From Seribacter sulfatis (GTDB lineage Bacteria; Verrucomicrobiota; Verrucomicrobiia; Opitutales; Seribacteraceae): a stretch of 64,000 bases of DNA. The position numbers and the translations under genes are program-made. Each line of letters begins with the position of its first letter. The stretch's first letter is position 1. This document shows, piece after piece, positions 25,688 through 34,891 of the stretch. The notes beneath the pieces are model-generated. The model was given only the letters and a program-made list of their open reading frames with translations. It was not told the origin of the DNA and ran no database searches. The stretch covers positions 1 through 64,000 of the forward strand of contig NZ_CAXLMO010000059.1 of NCBI RefSeq assembly GCF_964187635.1, read 5' to 3'.

Positions 25688-28225
25688 ATGTCTGAACCGA
25701 TGAGTAATTTCACGCCTCGTGCACAGCAAGTACTTGCTCTTGCCAGAAAAGAGGCAGACCGTTTTCACCACAATTATGTTGGTACTGAGCACCTTCTTTT
25801 AGGTTTGATCAATCTTGGGCAGGGAGTGGCGGTCAATGTTCTCCAGAAAATGGGGCTTGATCTTGACACGGTTCGACAGGCTGTAGATGAACAGGTGGGC
25901 CTTGGACCTGAAGCCAAACCCTCCGGTAATGTTCCTTACACCCCACGGGTTAAGAAAGTCTTAGCATTAGCAGGTAAAGAAGCGAAGTCTTTGAATCATA
26001 GCTATGTCGGTACCGAACACATATTGCTTGGTTTACTTCGTGAAGGTGAAGGCGTTGCTGCAAGAGTTTTAAAGTCTTTAGATATCGATGTCGAGCGGTG
26101 CAGGAATGAAATTTTGTCCGAGCTTGACCCTAATTTTTCTTCCTCTGATGAGTCCGAAGCTTCAGTAGTTGGAGCTGGTGCACCCGAGGAAAAAGGTAAA
26201 GATCAAAAAACTCCTGCACTAAAGGCTTTTGGAAGAGATCTTACTGAAATTGCAAAGAAGGGTGAAATGGACCCTGTGATTGGACGCGAAAATGAAATTC
26301 GCCGGATGACTCAGGTTCTTTGCAGACGAACAAAAAACAATCCTGTATTGATCGGTGAGGCGGGGGTTGGAAAAACCGCAATCGTGGAAGGACTGGCCCA
26401 ACAAATTGCTTCTGGCATGGTGCCGGAGAATCTTTTAGATAAGCGTGTGGTCACTCTTGACCTCGCTCTTATGGTCGCGGGCACCAAATACCGTGGCCAG
26501 TTTGAGGAACGGATCAAGGCAGTAATGGATGAGCTTAGAAAGGCGAAAAACATTATTATCTTTATTGACGAACTCCATACAATTGTAGGGGCTGGTGCAG
26601 CGGAGGGTGCGATGGATGCGTCCAATATCTTTAAGCCTGCACTCAGTCGTGGCGAATTGCAATGCATCGGTGCAACTACTCTTGCTGAGTATCGTAAGTA
26701 TATCGAAAAAGACAGTGCATTAGATCGTAGATTCCAGTCTGTTAAGGTCGAGGCTCCTTCTGTCGAAGATACAATCCTTATACTCAAGGGAATCCGTCCC
26801 AAGTATGAAGAACACCACAATGTAAATTTCACTGATAAATCATTGGCCGCTGCCGCCAAGCTGACAGACCGTTATGTTACTGGACGATTTCTTCCTGACA
26901 AAGCGATTGATGCAATTGATGAAGCGGGTGCACGTTCTCGGATGGAGACATTGAAGAGACCTCCTGAGATTGAAAATTTATCCGATGAAATCAAAGAAAT
27001 TTGTGCGGCAAAAGAATCCGCAATTTCAGACCAAAATTTCGAAGAAGCAGCAGAAGCTCGAGATAAAGAAAAAAAGCTTCGTGCCAAAAGAGAACGAGTA
27101 TTAGAAAGTTGGAAAAAAAGTCGGGACGAAAAGCGCGCTTCCGTGGATGAAGACGATATGCTTCAAGTAATTGCAGATTGGACAGGCATTCCATTGAATC
27201 GCATGGAAGCGAAGGAATCGAAGAAACTCCTCAAACTTGAATCAGAACTTCGAAAGTTAATTATTGGACAGGATTTTGCTACTGAAGTGGTGTCAAAAGC
27301 GCTGCGACGTTCACGAGCTGACTTGAAAGATCCCAAGCGCCCAATTGGTTCTTTTATGTTTTTAGGGCCGACAGGAGTTGGAAAAACCCACCTTGCCAAG
27401 GTCCTTGCGGAACGAATTTTTGGCGATCAAGATTCCTTGATTCAAATCGATATGTCCGAGTACATGGAGAAGCATGCAGTCTCGCGCATGATTGGTTCTC
27501 CCCCCGGTTATGTTGGGCACGAAGAGGGTGGTCAGTTAACTGAAGCAATCCGACGCAAGCCCTATGCCGTTATACTTTTTGATGAGATTGAAAAAGCACA
27601 TCCAGATGTGGTTCAAATTCTACTTCAAATTTTAGAGGATGGTAGACTTACTGATAGTTTAGGGAGAAAAGTTGATTTTCGTAACACGATTCTCATCATG
27701 ACTTCAAATGTAGGTGCACATATCCTACAACGAAATAGCTCTCTTGGTTTTTCAGCCGGCAACGCTGATGATGATTTTGATAAAATCAAAGACAAAATTA
27801 AGGACGAGGCGAAGAAATCTTTTAAGCCTGAGTTCCTTAATCGATTAACTGAGATTGTCATCTTCCGTCCATTGATTAAGGAAAGTATGCGTGCTATTGT
27901 CGATTTGGAACTCAAAAAAGTTACTGATCGTCTAAAGGATAAGAAACTCAAGCTCCATATTTCTGACGATGTAAAAGAATTTCTTATCGAGAAGGGATAC
28001 GATAGTAAATTGGGTGCTCGCCCACTTAGGCGTGCTGTTGAGAAATATCTAGAAGACAGCCTTGCTGAGGAAGTACTCTCGGGCAGTCTTAGAAAGAATA
28101 AATCTATTCGTGTACTCTTGACCGAAGATGAAGAACCCTCTTTGTATTTTTCTCAGGATGAGACGGATAAAAAAGTTTCTGTGTCGCCTTCTTCCAAAGA
28201 AGAAGATAAAGAATCTGATTCTTAA
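25688..28225 (+). CDS. clpC: ATP-dependent Clp protease ATP-binding subunit ClpC
   Basis: 845 residues. Two N-terminal Clp_N repeats (LALARKEADRFHHNYVGTEH and the second LALAGKEAKSLNHSYVGTEH), AAA-1 with Walker A GEAGVGKTAIVEG, a UVR-type middle domain (SAISDQNFEEAAEARDKEKK), AAA-2 with GPTGVGKTHLAKVL, and the C-terminal GARPLRRAVEKYLEDSLAEE. The middle UVR segment distinguishes ClpC from ClpA and ClpB. ClpC unfolds substrates, including pArg-marked ones, for ClpP. The linkage to mcsA and mcsB supports an arginine-phosphorylation degradation route. The tail is acidic and Ser-rich. ClpP is not in the window. Confidence 0.95.
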   Translation: MSEPMSNFTPRAQQVLALARKEADRFHHNYVGTEHLLLGLINLGQGVAVNVLQKMGLDLDTVRQAVDEQVGLGPEAKPSGNVPYTPRVKKVLALAGKEAKSLNHSYVGTEHILLGLLREGEGVAARVLKSLDIDVERCRNEILSELDPNFSSSDESEASVVGAGAPEEKGKDQKTPALKAFGRDLTEIAKKGEMDPVIGRENEIRRMTQVLCRRTKNNPVLIGEAGVGKTAIVEGLAQQIASGMVPENLLDKRVVTLDLALMVAGTKYRGQFEERIKAVMDELRKAKNIIIFIDELHTIVGAGAAEGAMDASNIFKPALSRGELQCIGATTLAEYRKYIEKDSALDRRFQSVKVEAPSVEDTILILKGIRPKYEEHHNVNFTDKSLAAAAKLTDRYVTGRFLPDKAIDAIDEAGARSRMETLKRPPEIENLSDEIKEICAAKESAISDQNFEEAAEARDKEKKLRAKRERVLESWKKSRDEKRASVDEDDMLQVIADWTGIPLNRMEAKESKKLLKLESELRKLIIGQDFATEVVSKALRRSRADLKDPKRPIGSFMFLGPTGVGKTHLAKVLAERIFGDQDSLIQIDMSEYMEKHAVSRMIGSPPGYVGHEEGGQLTEAIRRKPYAVILFDEIEKAHPDVVQILLQILEDGRLTDSLGRKVDFRNTILIMTSNVGAHILQRNSSLGFSAGNADDDFDKIKDKIKDEAKKSFKPEFLNRLTEIVIFRPLIKESMRAIVDLELKKVTDRLKDKKLKLHISDDVKEFLIEKGYDSKLGARPLRRAVEKYLEDSLAEEVLSGSLRKNKSIRVLLTEDEEPSLYFSQDETDKKVSVSPSSKEEDKESDS

Positions 28226-28282
28226 TTCATTACCACACAGAACCGAATTGGTTTTGTATTCCATAAACCATAGTTTATTCTT

Positions 28283-28699
28283 ATGCAAAGATCCCTTATT
28301 CTCCTAAAACCTGACTGTATACAAAAAGCCATTGTGGGCCAAGTGATTAGCCGATTTGAAGGTGCTGGTTACTCGATTATTGGCAGTAAGTTAGTACAGT
28401 TGGATGATTCCTTGTTAAACGAGCATTATGCCCATGTGGCTGATTTGCCATTTTTCCCGGAAATCGCTGAATTCATGAGTTCATGCCCCGTGATGGCACT
28501 TGTGTTAGAAGGAGAAAATGTAATCCAGGGTGTTCGTGATCTTATTGGTCCGACTGATTCCACCGCAGCTCCCAAAGGGACCATTCGGGGAGACCTTGGT
28601 ACTGACCGAATGAAGAATGTAGTTCATGCGTCGGACAGCCCTGATTCTGCATTGGCTGAAATCAATCGCTTTTTTGAAGCCGACCAGATTGTCGCTTAG
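28283..28699 (+). CDS. ndk: Nucleoside diphosphate kinase
   Basis: 138 residues. It balances nucleoside triphosphate pools by ping-pong transfer through a phosphohistidine. Diagnostic segments are LILLKPDCIQKAIVGQVISR, the conserved MALVLEGENVIQGVRDLIGP, GTIRGDLGTD and the active-site NVVHASDSPDSA with its histidine. Its stop is 2 bp from the convergent ispF stop. A 57-bp gap separates it from clpC; start ATG without a Shine-Dalgarno. Confidence 0.95.
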   Translation: MQRSLILLKPDCIQKAIVGQVISRFEGAGYSIIGSKLVQLDDSLLNEHYAHVADLPFFPEIAEFMSSCPVMALVLEGENVIQGVRDLIGPTDSTAAPKGTIRGDLGTDRMKNVVHASDSPDSALAEINRFFEADQIVA

Positions 28700-28701
28700 A
28701 A

Positions 28702-29193
28702 CTATTTCTTAATCAGGCTGCAGACTGCAAAAGTCGCAATTCCTTCCATTCTACCGATTGCGCCAATTTGTTCGTTGGTGGTTGCTTTAATCCCAATTCT
28801 TTCTTTTGGAATGTTCATTGTGTTGGAAAGTGATGTTTTTATTTTTTCGATATAATGTAAGATTTTAGGCTTCTCTGCAATTATAGTGAGATCAATATTT
28901 CCAACTTGATACCCGAGTCTGTCGGTCTCGGAAAGTGCCTTTGATAGGATAATTTTGGAATCCAAGTCTTTATTTGCAGGGTCATTATCTGGAAAGTAAT
29001 GACCGATATCAGGAAGTGATAGTGCTCCCAAAATAGCATCTGCTAGAGAATGAGTGAGGCAATCTGCATCTGAATGTCCTAGTAATCCCAGGTGAAAAGG
29101 AATCTCTACTCCCCCTAAAATTAGTTTTCTTTCAGAAACCAAGCGATGTAAGTCATAGCCATGGCCAATTCGAATGGGTAAAGGATCGGTCAT
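28702..29193 (-). CDS. ispF: 2-C-methyl-D-erythritol 2,4-cyclodiphosphate synthase
   Basis: 163 residues, normal IspF length. It cyclises CDP-ME 2-phosphate in the MEP isoprenoid pathway. The metal site is GHGYDLHRL at the N-terminus (Asp-x-His) plus the later His in GLLGHSDADCLTHSLADAIL; LPDIGHYFPDND and GNIDLTIIAEKPKI are family hallmarks, with IGIKATTNEQIGAIGRMEGI near the end. It overlaps ispD by 4 nt (ATGA), the usual ispDF coupling, and is the last gene of the pyrF-ispD-ispF operon. Confidence 0.95.
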   Translation of the reverse strand: MTDPLPIRIGHGYDLHRLVSERKLILGGVEIPFHLGLLGHSDADCLTHSLADAILGALSLPDIGHYFPDNDPANKDLDSKIILSKALSETDRLGYQVGNIDLTIIAEKPKILHYIEKIKTSLSNTMNIPKERIGIKATTNEQIGAIGRMEGIATFAVCSLIKK

Positions 29194-29912
29194 TTTGAGG
29201 ACAGTAAAAAGGTAAGGTATGGCCAGTCAGCCTGCGATGTAATTTTTGGATTTGGATATTCTGTTTCGAGCATCGTTACTTTTTTTTGAATGAGTTCTAG
29301 TACAGAGACTTCATCGGTAGTAAGAAGATCTTGATCTAGAGCAAAGTTCATTCCCTCTTGAAGCCAGTCTTTTCGAGCGACTTGCGGTGTTTCCATAATC
29401 CAAATATTCGATCGGTCAATTGATTTTGTAGTGCACGGTGCTCTCCAATCTTCAGTATCTTTTTCTTCGATAATCTTGATGGTGTCTCGTAACGGTCTTG
29501 CAATTGCAACCGCTCCCGTTTGAGAGACGATTTCATGGAGTTGATTAATTGTCTTGGTTTGAATCATTGGCCTAGCACAATCATGGACATAGACAAATTC
29601 ACAAGTTGATGGACAATTTGCTAGACCATTGAGGACGGAATCTTTTCTTTCTGTTCCTCCTTTTACTAAAATCGGATCGAATTTTCTATTTCCTGTTTGA
29701 TGGGCAATATCGATTTCTTTTTTTAATAATTTCAGTTGTTCGCGATCTCGGTAAATTATTACAACATTATCAATTTTATTTGTATTTAGAAATGCCTCAT
29801 AACTTAAACGAAAAGAATTTGTAGAATGGATCGGGTAAAGAAGTTTGTCCTCTCCCTGTGCCTTCATTCTGGACCCGCTTCCCCCAGCGAGAAGGATTGC
29901 ACAATGTTTCAT
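29190..29912 (-). CDS. ispD: MEP cytidylyltransferase
   Basis: 240 residues. It couples MEP to CTP in the MEP pathway. The nucleotide loop LLAGGSGSRMKAQGEDKLLY is present with an extra small insertion compared with GxGxRMG. Other motifs are VKGGTERKDSVLNGL, VYVHDCARPMI, and the C-terminal ITSQADWPYLTFLL. It overlaps pyrF and ispF by 4 nt on each side (ATGA junctions), so the three are translated together. Confidence 0.93.
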   Translation of the reverse strand: MKHCAILLAGGSGSRMKAQGEDKLLYPIHSTNSFRLSYEAFLNTNKIDNVVIIYRDREQLKLLKKEIDIAHQTGNRKFDPILVKGGTERKDSVLNGLANCPSTCEFVYVHDCARPMIQTKTINQLHEIVSQTGAVAIARPLRDTIKIIEEKDTEDWRAPCTTKSIDRSNIWIMETPQVARKDWLQEGMNFALDQDLLTTDEVSVLELIQKKVTMLETEYPNPKITSQADWPYLTFLLSSK

Positions 29913-30610
29913 TCGGCTAGTTCTTGTTGAATATCCGCGAGTGCTTGTTGTGGATTTTCTGCAGCGAGAATGGGTCTTCCAATGACAAGAAAGTTTGCAC
30001 CTGCCTGACTTGCCTGGCTTGGCGTCATAATTCGTTTTTGATCGCCAGTCGCAGAACCCCTTGGACGAATTCCTGGAGTAACGAATGTGGTGGAATGAGG
30101 CAGGGCATCCCTCAACCTGACAAGTTCATGCGGAGAACATACAATTCCATTAATCCCAGAGTTTGTGGACATTTTTGCTAGTTTATCCACTTGATCCGGG
30201 ATTTTATATTCCACCCCAATCGAGTTGAGGTTTTCTTGATTCATTGAAGTTAACACGGTGACCGCAAGTAATTGGGTATCAGGAAGAAATTCAGCAGAGG
30301 CTTGGGCACATCTGGCAAGTGCTTCTGGTCCTGCAGTGGAATGGAGAGTCAGCATTTTGATTGGTAATGAGGCAAGGCTTTCAATCGCCTTTGCCATGGT
30401 ATTGGGAATGTCATGTAATTTTAAATCCAAAAATATTGATTTTCCAATTGAGGCAATATCATGCAGGAATTCAGGGCCGTCTCTTAAATAAGTTTGCAAT
30501 CCAATTTTGACCCATTGGAGACTTTCCCCAGTCGCTTCCAGTATTGATTCTGCTTTTGTACGGCTTTCAACATCGAGTGCGAGAATAACTTTTGTTTTTG
30601 AATCATCCAT
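29909..30610 (-). CDS. pyrF: Orotidine 5'-phosphate decarboxylase
   Basis: 233 residues, full length. It decarboxylates OMP to UMP. The catalytic DxKxxD array is FLDLKLHDIPNTM (about residues 58-70); the N-terminus ILALDVESRTKAESIL, the VKIGLQTYLRDGP strand, the phosphate loop FVTPGIRPRGSATGDQKRIM and LVIGRPILAAENP complete the TIM-barrel pattern. It is first in an operon with ispD and ispF, an unusual pairing of pyrimidine and isoprenoid genes that may only reflect shared housekeeping expression. It is divergent from ispE with a 95-bp spacer. Confidence 0.95.
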   Translation of the reverse strand: MDDSKTKVILALDVESRTKAESILEATGESLQWVKIGLQTYLRDGPEFLHDIASIGKSIFLDLKLHDIPNTMAKAIESLASLPIKMLTLHSTAGPEALARCAQASAEFLPDTQLLAVTVLTSMNQENLNSIGVEYKIPDQVDKLAKMSTNSGINGIVCSPHELVRLRDALPHSTTFVTPGIRPRGSATGDQKRIMTPSQASQAGANFLVIGRPILAAENPQQALADIQQELAE

Positions 30611-30666
30611 GAATTGACATCATGGTGGGTCGATTCATTGAGCCAATCCTATTCTTTCTAATCGCC

Positions 30667-30675
30667 TGTTATAAT
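30667..30675 (+). promoter_or_regulatory. Extended -10 promoter element for ispE
   Basis: TGTTATAAT is an exact TGn-TATAAT extended -10 box ending 30 nt before the ispE ATG. The matching -35 region is poor, as is common with extended -10 promoters. Confidence 0.5.
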
Positions 30676-30705
30676 TTTGTTTGTTAAATAAACTAATCCA
30701 ATCAG

Positions 30706-31611
30706 ATGAAAGCTAAAAATGCGATCAGTCGAATTTCCGTTCCTGCACCTGCTAAAATAAATTTATTTCTTGCCGTTACCGGGAAGAGAAAAGATGGCTT
30801 TCATGAAATTAACACAGTACTTGCTAAATTAGAGTTAAGTGACCAAGTCATATTGGAAAGAACGGACAAGCAAGATGAGATCCAATGTGTTTGTAGTGGA
30901 AATGAAACACTGTCAGGTCGCAATAATCTTGCCTACAAGGCAATTGAAGAATGGCGTAGGTTTACAGGTGACCGAACGGGAATGAAGGTAACAATAGCCA
31001 AGAGAATCCCGGCAATGGCCGGACTTGGCGGAGGAAGTAGTGATGCCGTGGCCACACTTCGTGGACTTAACTTATATCATGGCCAACCTTACACCAACGA
31101 GGATCTTGCCGTAGTGGCAGAAAAACTGGGTTCAGATTGTCCGTTTTTCCTTCATGATGGTATTGGACATGCAATTGGTCGAGGCGAGAAAGTAAGGATT
31201 ATTCCGGGAACCGAGCAAAATGAGATAAATGGACAGAGAATATTCTTATTCCAACCTCCGATTGGTTTTTCTACTCCTTTAATTTACAAAGCCTTAGCAG
31301 AAAATGGATCTTATTCAGACCCTTGCTGGGCCAATAAAGTGGTACAAGAATGGGAAGCTGGAGAACGAAGTGTTCCTGATTTTTGTCACAACGATTTTGA
31401 ATCAGTACTTCTTTCCAAGTATTTGTTCCTCAAGCCGATTTTCGAAGAATTAAGGGATTGTTTTGGATTATCTTTTCAGGTTTCTGGGAGTGGATCTTCG
31501 TGCTTTTGTTTTGTTTCTGAAGGTGTGGACGAGAGACCAGTCCGGAATTTTATTTCTCGATCCCTTGGACTTGAAGCTAGTTTTTGGGTATCCCGAATAA
31601 GGCTGAACTAG
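30706..31611 (+). CDS. ispE: 4-diphosphocytidyl-2-C-methyl-D-erythritol kinase
   Basis: 301 residues. It phosphorylates CDP-ME between the IspD and IspF steps. GHMP-kinase motifs: SVPAPAKINLFLAVTGKRKD at the N-terminus, GFHEINTVL, the ATP loop IPAMAGLGGGSSDAVATLRG, LGSDCPFFL with its catalytic Asp, and QVSGSGSSCFCF near the C-terminus. It lies directly across a divergent promoter region from pyrF-ispD-ispF, so three consecutive MEP steps map within 3 kb. Confidence 0.95.
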   Translation: MKAKNAISRISVPAPAKINLFLAVTGKRKDGFHEINTVLAKLELSDQVILERTDKQDEIQCVCSGNETLSGRNNLAYKAIEEWRRFTGDRTGMKVTIAKRIPAMAGLGGGSSDAVATLRGLNLYHGQPYTNEDLAVVAEKLGSDCPFFLHDGIGHAIGRGEKVRIIPGTEQNEINGQRIFLFQPPIGFSTPLIYKALAENGSYSDPCWANKVVQEWEAGERSVPDFCHNDFESVLLSKYLFLKPIFEELRDCFGLSFQVSGSGSSCFCFVSEGVDERPVRNFISRSLGLEASFWVSRIRLN

Positions 31612-31692
31612 GGGCATGGTTTTTGTTTTCAATTTTGATCAGTTTGAGTCATAATATGCTCTTTTAGAATTATTTAAGAAGTTATTATTTGT

Positions 31693-33453
31693 ATGTCTCA
31701 ATTAAATAAAGAAATCGCTCTTTATGGAATTCCTGGCTCTCCGGGGGTTTCACATGGACCGGTGTTTCGGTTTTTGCATGGAGATGTAGAAGTTCCCCAA
31801 TATCAGGTAAGTGAGTCCGAGCAAGAGTCTGAACTCGAACGTTTCAAAGATTCAGTCGCAATTACTCGAACTCAAATCGAGGGAATTAGAAATGAAGTTG
31901 CGAAAAATTTAGGTGAAAAAGAGGCGGGTATCTTTGACGCCCATATCCTCGTGCTTGAAGATAAAGCACTCTTTGTCGATATCGAAAAAGAAATTAAAAA
32001 AACAGGCGATAATATCGAACAATGTGTTTATCGAGTAACCCAGCGTTACCATGATTATTTTAATCAACTTGAGGATGAATATCTACGTGAGCGAGCGGCA
32101 GATTTAAAAGATATATCGAAGAGGTTACTTCGAAATTTGATTGGAGAAACTGCGGCAGGTACTGCTTTTTTAGGAGAGCCGAGAATTTTAGTCTCTGAAG
32201 ACTTAAGCCCTTCGGATACTGCCTCTTTAGATCGATCTAAGATCCTCGGTATTGCCACAGATACAGGCGGTCGTACTAGTCACGCAGTAATAATGGCTCG
32301 AGCGAGCGGTGTTCCTGCAGTGGTTGGGGTAAGAGGGCTTACCGAGAAATTAGCTGAAGGAGATACCATATTAATTGATGGATTTGAAGGTATTGCGATT
32401 ATCAATCCTTCTGAAAGTACTCTTTTTCGGTATGGAAAGGTGGGATTACAGAGAAATAAAATAAAGGATTTATTTGCTGGAGAAATTTCCTTACCACCCG
32501 AAACTCAAGATGGTCTAAAAATTCATTTCCTTGCAAATGCTGATACTTCTGAAGAAGTAAAAAGCGGAATTGAAAACGGGTGCGTCGGGGTAGGGCTTTT
32601 CCGTACAGAATCAATATTCCTGAGCAGAAATCAAATTCCCAGCGAAGATCAACAGTTTGAGGAATACCAAAAACTTGTTATGGCAGCGGACGGAAAACCT
32701 GTTACTATACGAACCCTCGATCTGGGTGGAGATAAAATTTTAGATTCAATTGGGCGCGAAAAAGAGGAAAACCCATTTATGGGATTTCGAGCAATTCGTT
32801 ATTGCCTTCGTAATCCATCGATCTTTTTGGATCAATTACGTGCAATTTTGCGGGTGAGTGCTTTTGGTTCTGTGAAAATAATGTTTCCTATGATTAGTGG
32901 GGTAGAGGAGCTTGTTCGTGCAAAAGAATTCTTGTTTACCGCAAAGAGACAACTGAGTGAGAAGGGAGTCAGTTTTGATAATGAGATCAAGGTTGGGTGT
33001 ATGATAGAAACTCCATCCGCGGTTACCATTTGTGATATGTTGGCCGATGAAGTTGATTTTTTTAGTGTCGGTACCAATGACCTCGTTCAATATTTACTAG
33101 CAGTAGATCGGATTAATAATGAAATTGCTTATCTTTATGAGCCCCATCACCCAGCAGTTATTCGTTCATTGAAGCACATTTTTGATGTGTCAAAAGAGAA
33201 GAATGTGGAGGTTACTTTATGTGGTGAAATTGCTGGTGATCCTCATTTTCTGCCTTTATTAATTGGTTTGGGTTTGGATACTGTAAGTGCCACGGGAATC
33301 CTACTACCCGAACTTAAGTTTTATGGTCGAAGATTTACATTGCAAGAAGCACAAAGTTTAGCCGAACGAATTAAGCCAATGAAACGGCCTTCTGAGATTA
33401 AGGTTTGTTTAAAAGATTTCTATGACGACCGGATTTCCGATTTGATCAAGTAG
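31693..33453 (+). CDS. ptsI: PTS phosphoenolpyruvate-protein phosphotransferase (EI)
   Basis: 586 residues. EI takes phosphate from PEP onto a histidine and passes it to HPr. The N-terminus LYGIPGSPGVSHGPVFRF, the active-site loop DTGGRTSHAVIMARASGVPA, the PEP-binding VGLFRTESIFLSRNQIPSED, GTNDLVQYLLAVDR and the catalytic-cysteine stretch VEVTLCGEIAGDP are all present. The HPr gene converges on it from the other strand with an 8-bp gap. No EII permease is in the window, so the system could be regulatory rather than for sugar uptake. Confidence 0.95.
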   Translation: MSQLNKEIALYGIPGSPGVSHGPVFRFLHGDVEVPQYQVSESEQESELERFKDSVAITRTQIEGIRNEVAKNLGEKEAGIFDAHILVLEDKALFVDIEKEIKKTGDNIEQCVYRVTQRYHDYFNQLEDEYLRERAADLKDISKRLLRNLIGETAAGTAFLGEPRILVSEDLSPSDTASLDRSKILGIATDTGGRTSHAVIMARASGVPAVVGVRGLTEKLAEGDTILIDGFEGIAIINPSESTLFRYGKVGLQRNKIKDLFAGEISLPPETQDGLKIHFLANADTSEEVKSGIENGCVGVGLFRTESIFLSRNQIPSEDQQFEEYQKLVMAADGKPVTIRTLDLGGDKILDSIGREKEENPFMGFRAIRYCLRNPSIFLDQLRAILRVSAFGSVKIMFPMISGVEELVRAKEFLFTAKRQLSEKGVSFDNEIKVGCMIETPSAVTICDMLADEVDFFSVGTNDLVQYLLAVDRINNEIAYLYEPHHPAVIRSLKHIFDVSKEKNVEVTLCGEIAGDPHFLPLLIGLGLDTVSATGILLPELKFYGRRFTLQEAQSLAERIKPMKRPSEIKVCLKDFYDDRISDLIK

Positions 33454-33461
33454 GATCAAGT

Positions 33462-33761
33462 TTACTCGTCTTGAAACTTGGAAGCGAATAGTTCAGACAT
33501 TTCTTTCTGAAACTCACTTCCTTCTTTTGGCTTAGTAAAAAAAGTAAGGATCGTGCCTTTCGCCGCAGCGAGCATCATGATTCCCATGATACTTTTAGCG
33601 TTTACTTTTTCACCTTCTTTTTCGACCCAGATATCTCCGTTGAATCGAGACGCAATCCGAACGATCATGGCCGCAGGGCGGGCATGAATCCCCATTTTGT
33701 TCGAAACTTCAAGGGTAAAAGAGAAGTTTTCTGCCGAACTGTTTTCATCCGAATCACTCAT
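33462..33761 (-). CDS. ptsH: Phosphocarrier protein HPr
   Basis: 99 residues, slightly longer than the usual 85-90 because of an acidic Ser/Glu N-terminus (SDSDENSSAENFSF). The phosphorylated histidine is in NKMGIHARPAAMIVRIAS and the regulatory serine region is KSIMGIMMLAAAKG. A serine followed by the IMG motif is compatible with HPr kinase control, as in Gram-positive and many other non-enteric bacteria, but no hprK is seen here. It converges with ptsI and lies 24 bp downstream of pgpA. Confidence 0.93.
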   Translation of the reverse strand: MSDSDENSSAENFSFTLEVSNKMGIHARPAAMIVRIASRFNGDIWVEKEGEKVNAKSIMGIMMLAAAKGTILTFFTKPKEGSEFQKEMSELFASKFQDE

Positions 33762-33785
33762 TACAAGATAAATTAGAAGAGGAAA

Positions 33786-34280
33786 TTACAAAAAAGACAA
33801 AGGAAAAGTTTTGATTACAAAAAGAAGCAAGGCGGAAGCAAGTGCCGCGGCAAGGTCATCAATCATCACTCCCATCCCATTGGGTAAATTTTGAAGCTTT
33901 TTAATTCCAATAGGTTTCGCGATGTCAAAAATACGAAAAAGAATAAACCCGATCGTTAAAAAGAATAAAACTTTAGTAATAGAGAAGGAATTTAATTCAT
34001 CTAGGCAGAAAACAAATACTAAAGGAATTGCGGTAAATTCGTCCCATATTACTTCTGGTGGGTCTTCTTTTCCCAAAAGAACTTCAGCACGTGTACACAG
34101 AGGGATTCCTGCAATAAAAAGAATTGAAAATAGGATCATAATTCCTATCGGAGAAAGAGGGGAGAACCAAAATAAAAAACAGAAGACAACTAGGCCTGCA
34201 AGCGAACCAAATGTCCCGGGTGCAGGTAAGTTTGTACCCACGGGGCCAAGGGTGGATAAATTTCGAATGAAAAAATCCAT
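33786..34280 (-). CDS. pgpA: Phosphatidylglycerophosphatase A
   Basis: 164 residues with four membrane helices. It dephosphorylates phosphatidylglycerophosphate to phosphatidylglycerol. Family motifs are NLPAPGTFGSLAGL, PPEVIWDEFTAIPLVF with the acidic residues, FRIFDIAKPIGIKKLQNLPN and GMGVMIDDLAAALASAL. I chose the ATG at 34280 rather than an upstream one at 34310 because its A is shared with the pgsA stop (TAATG), the usual coupling; a GAAGA precedes it. With pgsA directly upstream, the two act in sequence in phosphatidylglycerol synthesis. Confidence 0.9.
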   Translation of the reverse strand: MDFFIRNLSTLGPVGTNLPAPGTFGSLAGLVVFCFLFWFSPLSPIGIMILFSILFIAGIPLCTRAEVLLGKEDPPEVIWDEFTAIPLVFVFCLDELNSFSITKVLFFLTIGFILFRIFDIAKPIGIKKLQNLPNGMGVMIDDLAAALASALLLFVIKTFPLSFL

Positions 34281-34891
34281 TACTGATCTTCTTCGATAAA
34301 AAATCTCCAATACTTGGATAAATAAATAATACCAGAAATAACCGTAATGAGAGTGGCGGCTATCAGAGTGATTCGCCCAGACAGCAAAAGAATATGAATC
34401 AGATTTTCTTGGAGCTCCGGTGCAAAAATTCCAGTAAAATCATCTTCCACCGCAATTTTGCCAAGGAATAAGCAAATACAAGTAAGTTGAATGACTGTTT
34501 TTAATTTACCGATTTTTTCTGCGGCTAAAGTTTTTCCGCGTGCAGCTGCTACTAATCTTAAACCAGTAATTAGAAATTCCCTAGAAAGAATCAGCAAAAT
34601 TGGAAAAAGTGCCCATCGTGCAATTTCATCCAGAGCTAATAGACTAATAAACATTCCCAGTGTGAGAACCTTGTCCGAAAGTGCATCCATAAACTTACCA
34701 AACTCAGATACCTGTCCAAATTTTCGGGCAAGCCATCCGTCAAGCCAGTCAGTGAGGGCGGCAAAGAGAAAAACAACAAGTGCGCCGGTTCTTATCCATG
34801 GCAGAGAGGTATCGGAGGCCGGATATAGTAAGGCAATGACTACCAGCATTAAAGGTATTCTTGAGAGAGTGAGAAGGTTTGGTAGGTTCAT
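34280..34891 (-). CDS. pgsA: CDP-diacylglycerol-glycerol-3-phosphate phosphatidyltransferase
   Basis: 203 residues, several membrane helices. It makes phosphatidylglycerophosphate from CDP-diacylglycerol and glycerol-3-phosphate at the inner membrane. The CDP-alcohol phosphotransferase motif D-x2-DG-x2-AR-x8-G-x3-D-x3-D is complete in DWLDGWLARKFGQVSEFGKF followed by MDALSDK. N-terminal MNLPNLLTLSRIPLMLVVI is typical. It shares a TAATG junction with pgpA downstream. A 105-bp divergent spacer faces coaD and holds no convincing RNA gene. Confidence 0.93.
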   Translation of the reverse strand: MNLPNLLTLSRIPLMLVVIALLYPASDTSLPWIRTGALVVFLFAALTDWLDGWLARKFGQVSEFGKFMDALSDKVLTLGMFISLLALDEIARWALFPILLILSREFLITGLRLVAAARGKTLAAEKIGKLKTVIQLTCICLFLGKIAVEDDFTGIFAPELQENLIHILLLSGRITLIAATLITVISGIIYLSKYWRFFIEEDQ

